From NCBI RefSeq assembly GCF_900111295.1, contig NZ_FOGT01000010.1, positions 113,550 to 177,549 on the forward strand: a stretch of 64,000 nucleotides of DNA, read 5' to 3'. The position numbers were made by a program, and so were the translations under genes. Within the stretch, counting starts at the first letter, position 1. Each line of letters opens with the position of its first letter. The DNA comes from Salipaludibacillus aurantiacus (GTDB lineage Bacteria > Bacillota > Bacilli > Bacillales > Salisediminibacteriaceae). Of this stretch, positions 1-10,998 are shown one piece after another. Below the pieces are notes generated by a model, which made no database searches, was not told the DNA's origin, and worked only from the letters and a program-made list of their open reading frames with translations.

Positions 1-564
1 GAATACGGTATTGTTGTGATCGGACGAGTCGGCCGCGATTTTTTCAAAAAACGCAACATGCCGATTTACCAGGAGATCACTGGTCTGCCTGACCAGCCTG
101 AATACACCGATATTAAAAGCATCGCAGCTACAACAGTAGAAATGTTTGAAGACGAACTGTTTGACGAAGTGTACCTGCACTATAACCACTTTGTCAGCGC
201 GATCAGCCAGGTGGTAACCGAAGCAAAACTGCTTCCGTTAACTGACCTTGGGGAAGAAGTTGAAAATACGGAAGACAGCGGCGAGTCAAGTGAACCGGTC
301 GGCAATCTGGATTATATTTATGAACCGGATGCCGGGACAATCCTTGAACAGCTGCTTCCGCATTATGCTGAAAGTTTAATTTTCGGTGCCTTGCTTGACG
401 GAAAAGCAAGTGAATTCGGAGCCCGAATGTCCGCCATGCGTTCTGCTACAGACAATGCGGATAACATGATTGACGACTTGACATTAAGCTATAACCGCGC
501 CCGTCAGGCCGCAATTACACAGGAAATTAACGAAATTGTAGGCGGCGCGGCAGCCCAGAGCTAA
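1..564 (+). CDS. atpG: ATP synthase F1 gamma subunit, 3' part
   Basis: The reading frame is open from base 1, so the gene starts upstream of the window; 187 codons are present. The gamma subunit is the central rotating shaft of F1 and links proton flow through Fo to ATP synthesis in the alpha3beta3 head. The C-terminus is typical: the [16 protein letters not shown] stretch followed by [21 protein letters not shown] forms the C-terminal coiled-coil helix inside the beta ring. An acidic insert (around [15 protein letters not shown], before YIYEPD) lies in the variable part of the subunit. The gene is followed by atpD in the normal order but across an unusually long, repeat-filled gap. Confidence 0.96.
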   Translation, partial: EYGIVVIGRVGRDFFKKRNMPIYQEITGLPDQPEYTDIKSIAATTVEMFEDELFDEVYLHYNHFVSAISQVVTEAKLLPLTDLGEEVENTEDSGESSEPVGNLDYIYEPDAGTILEQLLPHYAESLIFGALLDGKASEFGARMSAMRSATDNADNMIDDLTLSYNRARQAAITQEINEIVGGAAAQS

Positions 565-626
565 CAGGCCCGGGCTGAACCGCCTTCACTTCACATAAAT
601 TAGTTTCCCGGATTAGCGAAAGTTTA

Positions 627-2929
<2,303 letters not shown>

Positions 2930-2941
2930 CAACCAAAACAG

Positions 2942-2974
2942 ACGCTGTTTGCCTAAAGGCAAACAGCGTTTTTG
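2942..2974 (+). terminator. atp operon intrinsic terminator
   Basis: Perfect 12-bp stem ACGCTGTTTGCC / GGCAAACAGCGT with a TAAA loop, followed by TTTTTGT, placed 12 bases after the atpC stop codon. Confidence 0.93.
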
Positions 2975-3024
2975 TATGGTAGGAAGTTGTCGGGAGGTGG
3001 GGGGGTGGATGGTGTCGGTGGTCA

Positions 3025-3600
3025 GGTAGGTGCAACGCGTGTAGCAATCTTCCCCTGCGACGAGCAAGCGCAGCGGCGCAGGAGCACCAACAAATGGATC
3101 AGGACGAAAAAGAGAGCAAACGGAAGCAAAAAGAAGCCAAAAAGGGTAAAAAGAAGGTAGGTGCAACGTGTGTAGCACCAACAAATGGATCAGGACGAAA
3201 AAGAGAGCAAACGGAAGCAAAAAGAAGCCAAAAAGGGTAAAAAGAAGGTAGGTGCAACGCGTGTAGCACCAACAAATGGATCAGGACGAAAAAGAGAGCA
3301 AACGAAAGCAAAAAGAAGCAGAAAAGGTAAAAAGAAGGTAGGTGGAACAGGTGTAGCACCAACAAATGGATCAGGACGAAAAAGAGAGCAAACGGAAGCA
3401 AAAAAAAGCCAAAAAGGGTAAAAAGAAGGTAGGTGCAACGCGTGTAGCACCAACAAATGGATCAGGACGAAAAAGAGAGCAAACGAAAGCAAAAAGAAGC
3501 CAAAAAGGGTAAAAAGAAGGTAGGTGCAACGCGTGTAGCACCAACAAATGGATCAGGACGAAAAAGAGAGCAAACGGAAGCAAAAAGAGGTAATAAAAAG
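3025..3600 (+). repeat. 91-bp purine-rich tandem array (six copies)
   Basis: The anchor CAAATGGATCAGGAC starts at 3091, 3182, 3273, 3363, 3454 and 3545, giving spacings of 91, 91, 90, 91 and 91. The period is not a multiple of three and all frames through it are low-complexity Lys/Arg or Phe/Ser sequence, so it is unlikely to encode protein. The strand shown is strongly A+G rich (AAAAAGAAGCCAAAAAGGG). The first unit carries an extra CCTGCG...CGCAGG hairpin module at 3054-3082. A degenerate version of that same first unit follows the array at about 3603-3670. The copies differ by single bases, indicating recent expansion. Confidence 0.92.
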
Positions 3601-3747
3601 ATGGGTGAAACAGGCAAAGCATTATTCAGCTGCCAAAAGCAAGCACAGCAGCACAGGAACATCAACAGGGGGCGACCTTAAATCCAAAATACCAAAAACT
3701 TAATAACTAATTACCTTTTATGTCCGTGCCCTTGTTCCCACAGCTAT

Positions 3748-4302
3748 TCAATGGAATTTACACCAGTAAACATACTCCCTTTTTCTCTCTTCAATATTTC
3801 CTCTAAACTGTTGGAATAAGGGATTAAAGTTAATATAGTCAGGAAGCTGGTTAGTTCCATCTGTTTTTAGAAGTACAGGGAAACTGCTCCATCTGTAATC
3901 TTCTGGGCGTTTAACTAGATTAATTTCTACTGGATTATAATGAATATATCTGCTCATAAATAATAATGTGCGAGTGGAAGTAGCAGGCTTTGCAGAATAC
4001 CGCTTATCAAATAAATGGCCTCTTTGGTTATACTTCTTATTAAAATAAGTAGCGTATTTCTTTTTAATATGATACATAATTTGGGAGTAATCAATTGTTT
4101 CAGAGTGTAAAAGTAAGTGGAAGTGAGTTCTCATAAGAATATAGGAGGCAATTTTAAAAGGGTGCTTTTTAGAGGTTTCTTCGAGGAGAAAAATAAAAAA
4201 TTCGTAATCAGCTTCATTTTTGAAGAGAGCATCCTTTCTATTTGATCGACTAATAATGTGATAATGAACATTAGGAATCCAATTTCTCGGGACATGCGGC
4301 AT
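3748..4302 (-). CDS. REP-associated tyrosine transposase (IS200-like Y1 domain)
   Basis: 184-aa protein of the RAYT/TnpA-REP branch of the IS200/IS605 family. Such proteins are single-strand endonucleases using one catalytic Tyr and a His-x-His metal site. Visible signature: IPNVHYHIISRSNRKDALF at the N-terminus, the HFH metal motif in LMRTHFHLLLH, KKKYATYFNKKYNQRGHLF with candidate catalytic tyrosines, and the C-terminal RYIHYNPVE ... EDYRWSSFP. The start is supported by AAAGGAGATGGTTTA before ATG. It stands alone, without TnpB or clear inverted ends, as expected for domesticated RAYT genes. It may be responsible for one of the palindrome families in this window, but no copy of the GGGGTCTGACCCC palindrome flanks it, so that link is inference. 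Confidence 0.85.
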   Translation of the reverse strand: MPHVPRNWIPNVHYHIISRSNRKDALFKNEADYEFFIFLLEETSKKHPFKIASYILMRTHFHLLLHSETIDYSQIMYHIKKKYATYFNKKYNQRGHLFDKRYSAKPATSTRTLLFMSRYIHYNPVEINLVKRPEDYRWSSFPVLLKTDGTNQLPDYINFNPLFQQFRGNIEERKREYVYWCKFH

Positions 4303-5627
4303 TAAACCATCTCCTTTTTTAAATTACTGATTTAATTGATGCTTTTAACACGGTTGGGGATAACTGCAAAAGAGGGGGCGAAGCAACTTACTGAGAGGCA
4401 AGGTGTAAAAACTGCGATTAGATGATGGATATAAATCAAGGCGCTTACTAAATCTGGGGCCATAAAAGACGGGCTTAAAGGAAGCAGCACATTCAACACG
4501 GCTTTTGCTGGGTTAATAGACGACCAATCAGATTTGTTAAAGCCGAGTCGGACGGGTGAGCTGGAGCTATCAGCGTCATTCAAAAAACGAGGGGTGAGGA
4601 GTCACAGGAAAATAATACTATAAACCCGCCCGTAATTCAACTGCATATTAGGCCTTTAATCTACAAGCGAAGCTTCATCCCTAAAAACAATTCGCTGAAA
4701 ACCTCTGGCATTTTCCGATCATCCTGACTCATATAATTATCGGCTGCATGCTATTGTCGACCATCCATGATTGTTTGTGAGCGGCCTGCTATTGTCGCTC
4801 ACCCATTTTTGTTAGTGTTCCACGTGCGTATTTGGACCGCCCGTGATTAATTGTTAACGTTGCGTTATTAGCGCCATCCGAGATTGATTGTGAACCCGGC
4901 GTCATTGTCCTCCTCCCATGATTGCCGAAACTTCATTGCCTTCCCCTGCAAACATCCTGCCCCCCTGCCGCCCCTCAAGTAATTAATGTAAAAAATAGAA
5001 AAATAATCCTCTCACCACACTTTTGAGAGAGCAAAAAAGATAGCATAAAAAGAGCGAATAGTGCTTATATATAGTGGTGGCCGGACATGCAGCCCCGTCA
5101 AAGTACAGCCAAATTGTATTTGTTCTGACTGGAAATAAAAGTCCCAGTTTTCATCCAGAAAAATTCAATAAAAAGTCACATTTTTGCAACAAAATCGTTT
5201 AAAATGTATGTAAAGACTCCTGTTACAACTCAACCCCAACACCTGTTATATCGTTTGTTTAGTGTTGAACGTTTACTTTAAGCGTCCGAAAAGAGCGCAA
5301 CAACAACGTTTTCTCACAGATATCAAAATAATCAGTCAATTCACAAAGCCCAAAAATTAATTCCACAATTTTCCACCTAAAACAAACAGAGCTTCGAAAT
5401 CACCATAACACCTTTCTCGCGCCACCAAAAATAATTATTCTAACTTAACAATAATTATCGCCGCTCAAAACATTAAAATTATACTGAAAATTCACACGAC
5501 ACACTCTCTGAACCTAATAGCACCAACACATACACCACATTTTTCCACCCGTCGTAAACCGCGCGGTGACAGTGTTAACACTATAAACAACTTAGTTACA
5601 TTATTAATCTGAGAATTCAGAATAATA
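4303..5627. other. Long intergenic region, no convincing gene
   Basis: About 1.3 kb between the transposase and nuoA. An 83-codon minus-strand frame at 4332-4583 has no ribosome binding site and no recognisable domain. A plus-strand frame ending near 4622 is coherent but lacks a start and signature. The stretch 4750-4935 holds degenerate repeats, listed separately. From about 4980 onward the DNA is very AT-rich and stop-rich and looks like decayed or regulatory DNA in front of the nuo operon. Confidence 0.5.
4750..4935 (+). repeat. Degenerate 37-38 bp tandem repeat (five copies)
   Basis: Copies begin at 4750, 4788, 4826, 4862 and 4899 (spacings 38, 38, 36, 37). Approximate consensus is GCnTATTGTCGnCCATCC followed by ATGATTGnTTGTGAnC. 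Copies 1, 2, 4 and 5 share GC-T-ATTGTC/ATTAGC and the CC(A/C)ATGATTG-like part; copy 3 is more diverged. The copies are too divergent and have no constant spacer pattern, so this is not a CRISPR array. It looks like an old, decaying tandem duplication. Confidence 0.55.
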
Positions 5628-5656
5628 TAGAAGTATTTTCATTGCTTTGTTATAAT
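5628..5656 (+). promoter_or_regulatory. Candidate SigA promoter of the nuo operon
   Basis: A consensus -10 TATAAT lies at 5651-5656, 52 bases before the nuoA start. The hexamer 17 bases upstream (TAGAAG) is a poor -35, so the call rests on the -10 and the position. Confidence 0.4.
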
Positions 5657-5708
5657 TTTAGTGTGAGTTGGAATTGCAAAAAATACTTTACCGGAGGGGA
5701 GTGAAGGT

Positions 5709-6080
5709 ATGGGGCTGGGAGCATATTACGATAATTATATACTCGTATTAATCTTTATGCTGCTTGGGGTTGCTCTTCCAGTTGTTTCTCTGACGTTTGG
5801 AAGGTTTGTAAGACCTAAGAACCCGTATGCGGAGAAAATCACCACCTATGAAAGCGGGATCCAACCAGAAGGGGACGCACAAGTCCGTTACCACGTGGCC
5901 TACTATATAGTAGCGCTGGAATTCATCATTTTTGATGTTGAAACCGTTTTCTTAATTCCGTGGGCGGTCGCACTTGACCAGCTTGGCTGGGTCGGGCTGA
6001 ACTTGATGCTGATTTTTATCGCCATACTGGCTTTGGGCCTTGCATATTCTTGGAAAAAGAAGGTGCTAGAATGGAACTAA
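5709..6080 (+). CDS. nuoA: NADH-quinone oxidoreductase subunit A
   Basis: Small membrane subunit of complex I (123 aa). Three hydrophobic segments are seen, near residues 8-30, 62-85 and 90-112. The conserved loop [18 protein letters not shown] and the motif [15 protein letters not shown] are family hallmarks; this loop contacts the quinone chamber. Ribosome binding site GGAGGGGAGTGAAGGT precedes ATG. First gene of an eleven-gene nuo operon; its 3' end overlaps nuoB. Confidence 0.96.
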   Translation: MGLGAYYDNYILVLIFMLLGVALPVVSLTFGRFVRPKNPYAEKITTYESGIQPEGDAQVRYHVAYYIVALEFIIFDVETVFLIPWAVALDQLGWVGLNLMLIFIAILALGLAYSWKKKVLEWN

Positions 6081-6598
6081 AAGGATTTCAAGAATCAGAA
6101 AAGTATGATCCAAGGGTTTTGGAAGACATAAAAAAGAATGTCTTTTTCACTAAACTGGATCAGTTGAAAGCCTGGTCGCGTACAAGGTCATTCTGGCCTT
6201 TAAGTTTCGGGCTGGCCTGCTGCGCTATTGAAATGATGGGGACAGGCGGCTCACGGTATGACTTTGACAGATTCGGGGTTATTTTCAGAGCGTCACCGCG
6301 GCATGCCGATGTCATGATTGTCGCAGGAACCGTTACAAGCAAGATGTCTCCTGTTTTAAGAACACTATATGATCAGATGCCTGAACCGAAATGGGTTATC
6401 GCTATGGGTTCCTGTGCAACTTGCGGAGGCCCTTATAAAGAAGCCTACAGCGTCTTAAACGGAGTCGATAAAATAGTACCAGTCGATGTCTATGTATCCG
6501 GGTGTCCTCCAACTCCACCGGCCTTACTGGACGGCGTCGATAAACTGCGCGAAAAAATCCGTTTGGAGGCTAAAGGAGAGAGGGTGACGGAAGGATGA
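6071..6598 (+). CDS. nuoB: NADH-quinone oxidoreductase subunit B
   Basis: Carries the terminal iron-sulfur cluster N2 that reduces quinone. Ligand cysteines are in [20 protein letters not shown] and [11 protein letters not shown], so the complete tandem-Cys N2 site is present. The ATG at 6071 is preferred over an upstream TTG at 6050 because it follows GAAGGTG at good distance and gives the usual MELKGF-like start (175 aa). It overlaps nuoA by ten bases and nuoC by four (ATGA), indicating translational coupling. Confidence 0.96.
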   Translation: MELKGFQESEKYDPRVLEDIKKNVFFTKLDQLKAWSRTRSFWPLSFGLACCAIEMMGTGGSRYDFDRFGVIFRASPRHADVMIVAGTVTSKMSPVLRTLYDQMPEPKWVIAMGSCATCGGPYKEAYSVLNGVDKIVPVDVYVSGCPPTPPALLDGVDKLREKIRLEAKGERVTEG

Positions 6599-7074
6599 GC
6601 CAGGAGCTTCTCGACTTAATCGTAAATAAAGTTCACACCCTTCACGGAAAAGAAACGATTGAAGAACCTGTCCTCAACTTCGGGAAGCCGATGATCGTCC
6701 TCGATTCCGGAAATTGGGATTTAGCCACTGCCAAACTGCTCCACGACGACGAAGCACTGCAGTTTGACTTCCTGTCCTGCGTAACAGGTGTGGATTATGA
6801 AGAGCACATGGAAGTCATCTATAATTTCTACTCAACTATTCTCGATCACTATGTGTATGTGAAAATCAAAACATCCAGAGAAGAACCGACCGTCATGTCT
6901 GCTGAGCCTGTCTGGAAATCAGCCGACTATATGGAACGTGAAACATACGACCTTCTTGGTATTGATTTCCCTGGTCACTGGCGTTTAAAACGTATTTTGC
7001 TGCAAGATGACTGGGAAGGTCACCCGCTTAGAAAAGATTATATAACAGACAAAAAAGCCCTGGGCTTGGATTAG
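6595..7074 (+). CDS. nuoC: NADH-quinone oxidoreductase subunit C
   Basis: 159-aa peripheral-arm subunit of complex I (30-kDa family). Recognised by [20 protein letters not shown], the [19 protein letters not shown] segment with its conserved ERExYDxxGI core, and the end [16 protein letters not shown]. This is the compact form without the long Ala/Glu-rich extension seen in some Bacillaceae NuoC proteins; here such an extension is on NuoI instead. Start by ATGA overlap with nuoB. Confidence 0.96.
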   Translation: MSQELLDLIVNKVHTLHGKETIEEPVLNFGKPMIVLDSGNWDLATAKLLHDDEALQFDFLSCVTGVDYEEHMEVIYNFYSTILDHYVYVKIKTSREEPTVMSAEPVWKSADYMERETYDLLGIDFPGHWRLKRILLQDDWEGHPLRKDYITDKKALGLD

Positions 7075-7088
7075 GGGGTGCGTAGTAA

Positions 7089-8201
7089 ATGCCGGAGTTA
7101 AAAACAGAAACAATGACGCTGAATATGGGGCCGCAGCATCCGAGTACACACGGGGTTTTCAGGTTGCAGCTTAAAGTAGACGGGGAGACGATCAAGGAAG
7201 CGATACCTGTGATGGGGTACCTTCACCGTGGATCGGAAAAATTAGCTGAGAGATTTCTATATTCGCAGTTTATACCATACACTGACCGCTTAGATTATTT
7301 GAACGCTATGACGAATAACTATGTTTATTGTGCAGCCATTGAAGAACTGCTCGAGTGGGAAGTGCCGGAACGGGCTGAATACTTGCGCGTAATTACAATG
7401 GAGCTTAACCGGATCGCCAGCCACCTTGTCTGGTGGGGAACCTATCTGCTGGACATCGGGGCAATGAGTCCATTCCTTTATGCTTTCCGTGACCGCGAAA
7501 CGATTCTTGACCGCCTTAACGAAATCAGCGGCGCGAGGATGACGTTTAACTATCACCGCATCGGCGGCGTAAAATGGGACGCGCCTGAAGGCTGGATCGA
7601 AAAAGTGCAGGAAACAGTTAAAGAACTGTATGAGAACATACAGGAATTTGACACACTCGTTACCGGAAACGAAGTATTCCGTGCGCGAACCATCGGAGTC
7701 GGAAAGTTGTCAAAAGATCAAGTCATCAACTGGGGATTATCAGGACCAATTGCACGCGGCAGCGGCATCCCGATAGATCTCAGGAAAACAGAGCCGTATT
7801 CTATATATGACCGGTTTGATTTCGATATACCAACCCAGGAAGACGGCGATGTATTCGCCAGATATAAGGTACGTATTGAGGAAATGTTCCAGTCTTTGCG
7901 AATTATTGAGCAAGCTTGTGCACAGATTCCTGAAGGAGACATCATCACCAAAAAGGGGAAAAGGCTGATGATGATCAAACCGCCGGCAGGAGAAGTGTAT
8001 AAGCGCGCTGAAGCTTCTAAGGGTGAAATCGGGGTTTACGCCATCAGTAACGGAAAAAATAAGCCGTACCGGATCAAACTGCGCCGGCCTTCTTTCGTTA
8101 ATGTTTCTATTCTCCAGCACATGCTGGTGGGCGAATCGATTCAAAACCTCGTAGCCATTTTCGGAAGTCTCGATGTTGTACTCGGGGAGGTCGATGCATA
8201 G
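7089..8201 (+). CDS. nuoD: NADH-quinone oxidoreductase subunit D
   Basis: 370-aa 49-kDa-type subunit that, with NuoB, forms the quinone-binding pocket. Family motifs GPQHPSTHGVFRLQL, GYLHRGSEKLAE, the TDRLDYLNAMTNNYVY segment, NRIASHLVWWG and the C-terminal LGEVDA end are all present. Weak GGGGGTG-type ribosome binding site. The stop codon overlaps the GTG start of nuoH by one base (TAGTG), so the two are coupled. Confidence 0.97.
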   Translation: MPELKTETMTLNMGPQHPSTHGVFRLQLKVDGETIKEAIPVMGYLHRGSEKLAERFLYSQFIPYTDRLDYLNAMTNNYVYCAAIEELLEWEVPERAEYLRVITMELNRIASHLVWWGTYLLDIGAMSPFLYAFRDRETILDRLNEISGARMTFNYHRIGGVKWDAPEGWIEKVQETVKELYENIQEFDTLVTGNEVFRARTIGVGKLSKDQVINWGLSGPIARGSGIPIDLRKTEPYSIYDRFDFDIPTQEDGDVFARYKVRIEEMFQSLRIIEQACAQIPEGDIITKKGKRLMMIKPPAGEVYKRAEASKGEIGVYAISNGKNKPYRIKLRRPSFVNVSILQHMLVGESIQNLVAIFGSLDVVLGEVDA

Positions 8202-9160
8202 TGGACTACTTACTCATGTTTTTGTACGCTGTGGCTGTTTTGATGGTTTTACTCGGAGGGGTAACATTTGCCATCCTTGCCGAACGTAAAGTCATTGGAG
8301 CAATGCAGCTGAGGCCAGGTCCAAACCGCCACGGCCCCTGGGGAGTTTTCCAGACAATAGCTGATGTATTAAAGCTTTTACTGAAAGAAGACGTGATTCC
8401 TGCAAATGCAGATAAGAAAATATTCGTTCTTGCGCCTGTTCTTGCCTTTGCACCTGCCTTTTCCGTTATGGCAGTGCTCGTTTACAGCAGTACGGTAGGC
8501 GGAGCCGATATTAACATCGGTGTCATTTATTTCTTAGGCGTATCATCGATCACAATGCTGGGAGTGTTAATGGGCGGCTGGAGTTCCAACAATAAATACG
8601 CCCTGTTCGGTTCTATACGAGGGGTTGCCCAGATGGTCAGTTATGAACTGCCGCTCATTCTTTCAATTATCGGGGTCATTATTATGGTTGGTTCACTCAA
8701 CCTTACCGATATTGTCAACTATCAGGCGAATATGGGCATGTGGTTTATCGTTCCGCAGTTCCTTGGTTTCGCGGTTTATATGATATCATCAATTGCCGAA
8801 TTAAACCGGTCGCCTTTCGACTTGCCTGAAGCTGAATCGGAACTTGTAGCAGGGTTCTTTACAGAGTACTCAGGCTTCCGTTTCGCCATGTTTATGTTAG
8901 CGGAGTATACGTATGCTATAGCCATTGCCGGTCTTGCCACAACCTTGTTCCTCGGTGGCTGGCTAGGACCTGCATTTTTGCCGGAAATCGTATGGTTTAT
9001 GCTGAAAGTCGTCGCGGTTATGTTCATCTGGTTCTGGCTGACAGCTACTTTACCGCGGGCACGCGTGGACCAGCTCATGAATTTCGGTTGGAAAGTGCTC
9101 ATCCCGGTAGCGTTGCTCAACATTGTGCTTACGTCGATATATAAAGTGTGGATGGGGTGA
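8201..9160 (+). CDS. nuoH: NADH-quinone oxidoreductase subunit H
   Basis: 319-aa membrane subunit linking the peripheral arm to the proton channels. Contains AERKVIGAMQLRPGPNRHGP, the KLLLKEDVIPANADK loop, NRSPFDLPEAESELVAGF and the ATLPRARVDQLMNFGWKVL signature. Multiple membrane helices. It starts with GTG within the nuoD stop; GGGGAGG lies just upstream. Confidence 0.97.
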   Translation: MDYLLMFLYAVAVLMVLLGGVTFAILAERKVIGAMQLRPGPNRHGPWGVFQTIADVLKLLLKEDVIPANADKKIFVLAPVLAFAPAFSVMAVLVYSSTVGGADINIGVIYFLGVSSITMLGVLMGGWSSNNKYALFGSIRGVAQMVSYELPLILSIIGVIIMVGSLNLTDIVNYQANMGMWFIVPQFLGFAVYMISSIAELNRSPFDLPEAESELVAGFFTEYSGFRFAMFMLAEYTYAIAIAGLATTLFLGGWLGPAFLPEIVWFMLKVVAVMFIWFWLTATLPRARVDQLMNFGWKVLIPVALLNIVLTSIYKVWMG

Positions 9161-9164
9161 TTAA

Positions 9165-10082
9165 ATGTTTCGTTTACTAAAGGGGTTCGGCGTAACCTTA
9201 AACTATTTCAGAAAAAAGAATATTACCATCCAATATCCAGAAGAAAAAGTGGTTATGCCTGAACGATTCCGCGGAATCCACCGTTTTTTCCCGGAAAAAT
9301 GTATTGTATGTAATTTATGTGTGCAAGCGTGTCCGACAGACGTCATTACACTTTCAGGCAAGAAGAGCGAGGAAAATCCTAAGAAAAAAGTGATCGACAC
9401 CTACAACATTGATTTTCAGGGATGTATCCTTTGTGATTTCTGTACTGAAGTGTGCCCGACAGAAGCCATTGTCATGACTGCGCGTTACGATAACTTAAGT
9501 GAATTTAACCGGGCCGCTCACTTTAAAGATATTGAATGGCTTACAAACAACAAACACTACGGAAATTACACTGAAACAAAACCAAAAGAAGATAAGCCGA
9601 AGAAAAAAGCGGCAGAAAAGCCGGCTGCTGAAAAGAAAGAAAAAGCGGCAGTAGGGGCGGGAGCGAAAGCTGAAGGCAAAGACGAAGCAAAACCGTCAGC
9701 CAAGTCCGGCGCTGAAAAAACATCCCAGGCTGCCTCAAAGCCTGAGTCGGGCGGTAAAGCTGAAGCAAAACCGGCGGAAAAAACAGAAAAAGGAACGAAG
9801 GCTGAAAAGCCGCAGGCCGGTTCCAAACCAGCAGCTGACCGAAAAGCTGACGCCAAACCAGCAGCTGACCAAAAAACAGAGGCCAAACCTGACGAACAGA
9901 AACCGTCAGCCCGCAAGGAATCAGCAGCTGATTCCAAACCGAATCCGCTTCCGGATCCTGAAGCAATGCCTAAACCAGCAGCAGACAAAAAAGCTGACAC
10001 AGACCCGAAACCTGAAGCTGATACGAACAAACGGGACAGAAACAACGAAGGGGATGGAGCGGGAAGAGGTGACGACAAGTGA
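9165..10082 (+). CDS. nuoI: NADH-quinone oxidoreductase subunit I with long charged C-terminal extension
   Basis: Residues about 1-140 are a normal NuoI with two 4Fe-4S motifs, CIVCNLCVQACPTDVI and CILCDFCTEVCPTEAI (clusters N6a/N6b). The remaining ~165 residues are a low-complexity Ala/Lys/Glu/Pro tail with repeats of AKPAADQK or SKPAADRK type. This doubles the usual length and lacks hydrophobic residues, so it is probably disordered. The tail is in frame and runs into the GTGA overlap with nuoJ, so it is not an assembly artefact at the stop. Its role is unknown. Comparable Ala/Lys/Glu-rich extensions occur on complex I subunits of some Bacillaceae. Confidence 0.93.
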   Translation: MFRLLKGFGVTLNYFRKKNITIQYPEEKVVMPERFRGIHRFFPEKCIVCNLCVQACPTDVITLSGKKSEENPKKKVIDTYNIDFQGCILCDFCTEVCPTEAIVMTARYDNLSEFNRAAHFKDIEWLTNNKHYGNYTETKPKEDKPKKKAAEKPAAEKKEKAAVGAGAKAEGKDEAKPSAKSGAEKTSQAASKPESGGKAEAKPAEKTEKGTKAEKPQAGSKPAADRKADAKPAADQKTEAKPDEQKPSARKESAADSKPNPLPDPEAMPKPAADKKADTDPKPEADTNKRDRNNEGDGAGRGDDK

Positions 10083-10576
10083 CTGGGCAAATGATCTTCT
10101 TTATCATCTTTGCATTGATCGCAATTACCGGAGCCGTCTTAATTATTGCACTTAAACGGATTTCCCACCGTGTTGTTTCCATGGCATTCAGTTTCATGGC
10201 TGTTGCCGGCCTTTACTTTCTCTTGGGGGCAGAGTTTATCGGCATTATCCAGATTATGGTTTATGTCGGTGCGATAACGATCTTATTCGTGTTTGGTATG
10301 ATGATGACCGACCACAGAAATATAAGTTTCGGACCAGATCCAAGAAAATGGCAGCAGGCTCTCAGTTTTGTCGGAGTAGCAACACTGTTGGGGCTTATGC
10401 TGTACGGCATATCAACGCTGGATATGCACGAATCGACCCAGCCTTTTGTAGGAAGTGTCGAAGCAATTGGACTGGAGCTTTACGGGCACTATTTTATTGC
10501 ATTCCTTGGATCGGCTTTTCTTTTAACTTCCGCTCTTATCGGAGCGATAGTGATCGCACGAAAGGAGGCCGATTAA
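10079..10576 (+). CDS. nuoJ: NADH-quinone oxidoreductase subunit J
   Basis: 165-aa membrane subunit with about five hydrophobic helices. Contains the characteristic [20 protein letters not shown] segment (TM3, pi-bulge region) and LFVFGMMM. The GTG start overlaps the nuoI stop by four bases; an ATG twelve bases further in is an alternative start. Ends two bases before nuoK. Confidence 0.94.
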   Translation: MTGQMIFFIIFALIAITGAVLIIALKRISHRVVSMAFSFMAVAGLYFLLGAEFIGIIQIMVYVGAITILFVFGMMMTDHRNISFGPDPRKWQQALSFVGVATLLGLMLYGISTLDMHESTQPFVGSVEAIGLELYGHYFIAFLGSAFLLTSALIGAIVIARKEAD

Positions 10577-10577
10577 T

Positions 10578-10886
10578 ATGGTGCCTGTAACCTTCTTTTT
10601 AGCACTAGCGGCCATTTTATTTTGCATCGGATTGTACGGGGTATTAACGAGGCGCCATCTCGTCATCGTTCTTGTCTGTATTGAATTAATGCTTAACTCA
10701 GTGAATATTAACCTGGTTGCGTTTTCTGCAATCGGACCCTTCGCCAATATTACAGGGCAAGTGTTTACACTGTTCGTTATCACTGTTGCAGCAGCGGAAG
10801 CCGCGGTTGGCCTGGCCATCCTCATTGCACTGTACCGCAACAGAAATTCCATAGATGTGATTAAGCACGACCTGCTGCGCTGGTAA
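10578..10886 (+). CDS. nuoK: NADH-quinone oxidoreductase subunit K
   Basis: 102-aa, three-helix MrpC-like subunit. The [19 protein letters not shown] segment carries the conserved membrane glutamate of the proton path, and [17 protein letters not shown] the second acidic helix. Ribosome binding site AAAGGAGG lies inside the nuoJ end. A 112-base gap with an imperfect hairpin (GTTTAAAAAGCGG / CGGACTTTTTGAAC around 10917-10953) follows before nuoL. Confidence 0.96.
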   Translation: MVPVTFFLALAAILFCIGLYGVLTRRHLVIVLVCIELMLNSVNINLVAFSAIGPFANITGQVFTLFVITVAAAEAAVGLAILIALYRNRNSIDVIKHDLLRW

Positions 10887-10998
10887 AACAACCGCAACAA
10901 TTTATTAACTTAACGTGTTTAAAAAGCGGACAATGGAATTCGGACTTTTTGAACACTGTCTAATTATGAAAGAGACTAATTGAAGAAAAGGTGATGGT

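Noticed and set aside
2972..3681. Lys/Arg-rich and Phe/Ser-rich frames through the 91-bp array
   Set aside because: The period is not a multiple of three and all frames are repeat artefacts without start signals.
4332..4583. 83-codon minus-strand frame
   Set aside because: No ribosome binding site, no domain, unusual composition; lies in degenerate intergenic DNA.
4750..4935. Possible CRISPR array
   Set aside because: Repeats are too diverged, there is no constant repeat with unique spacers, and no cas genes are nearby.
9541..10090. Long minus-strand frames opposite the nuoI tail
   Set aside because: Shadows of the low-complexity Ala/Lys-rich tail, which suppresses stops on the other strand.
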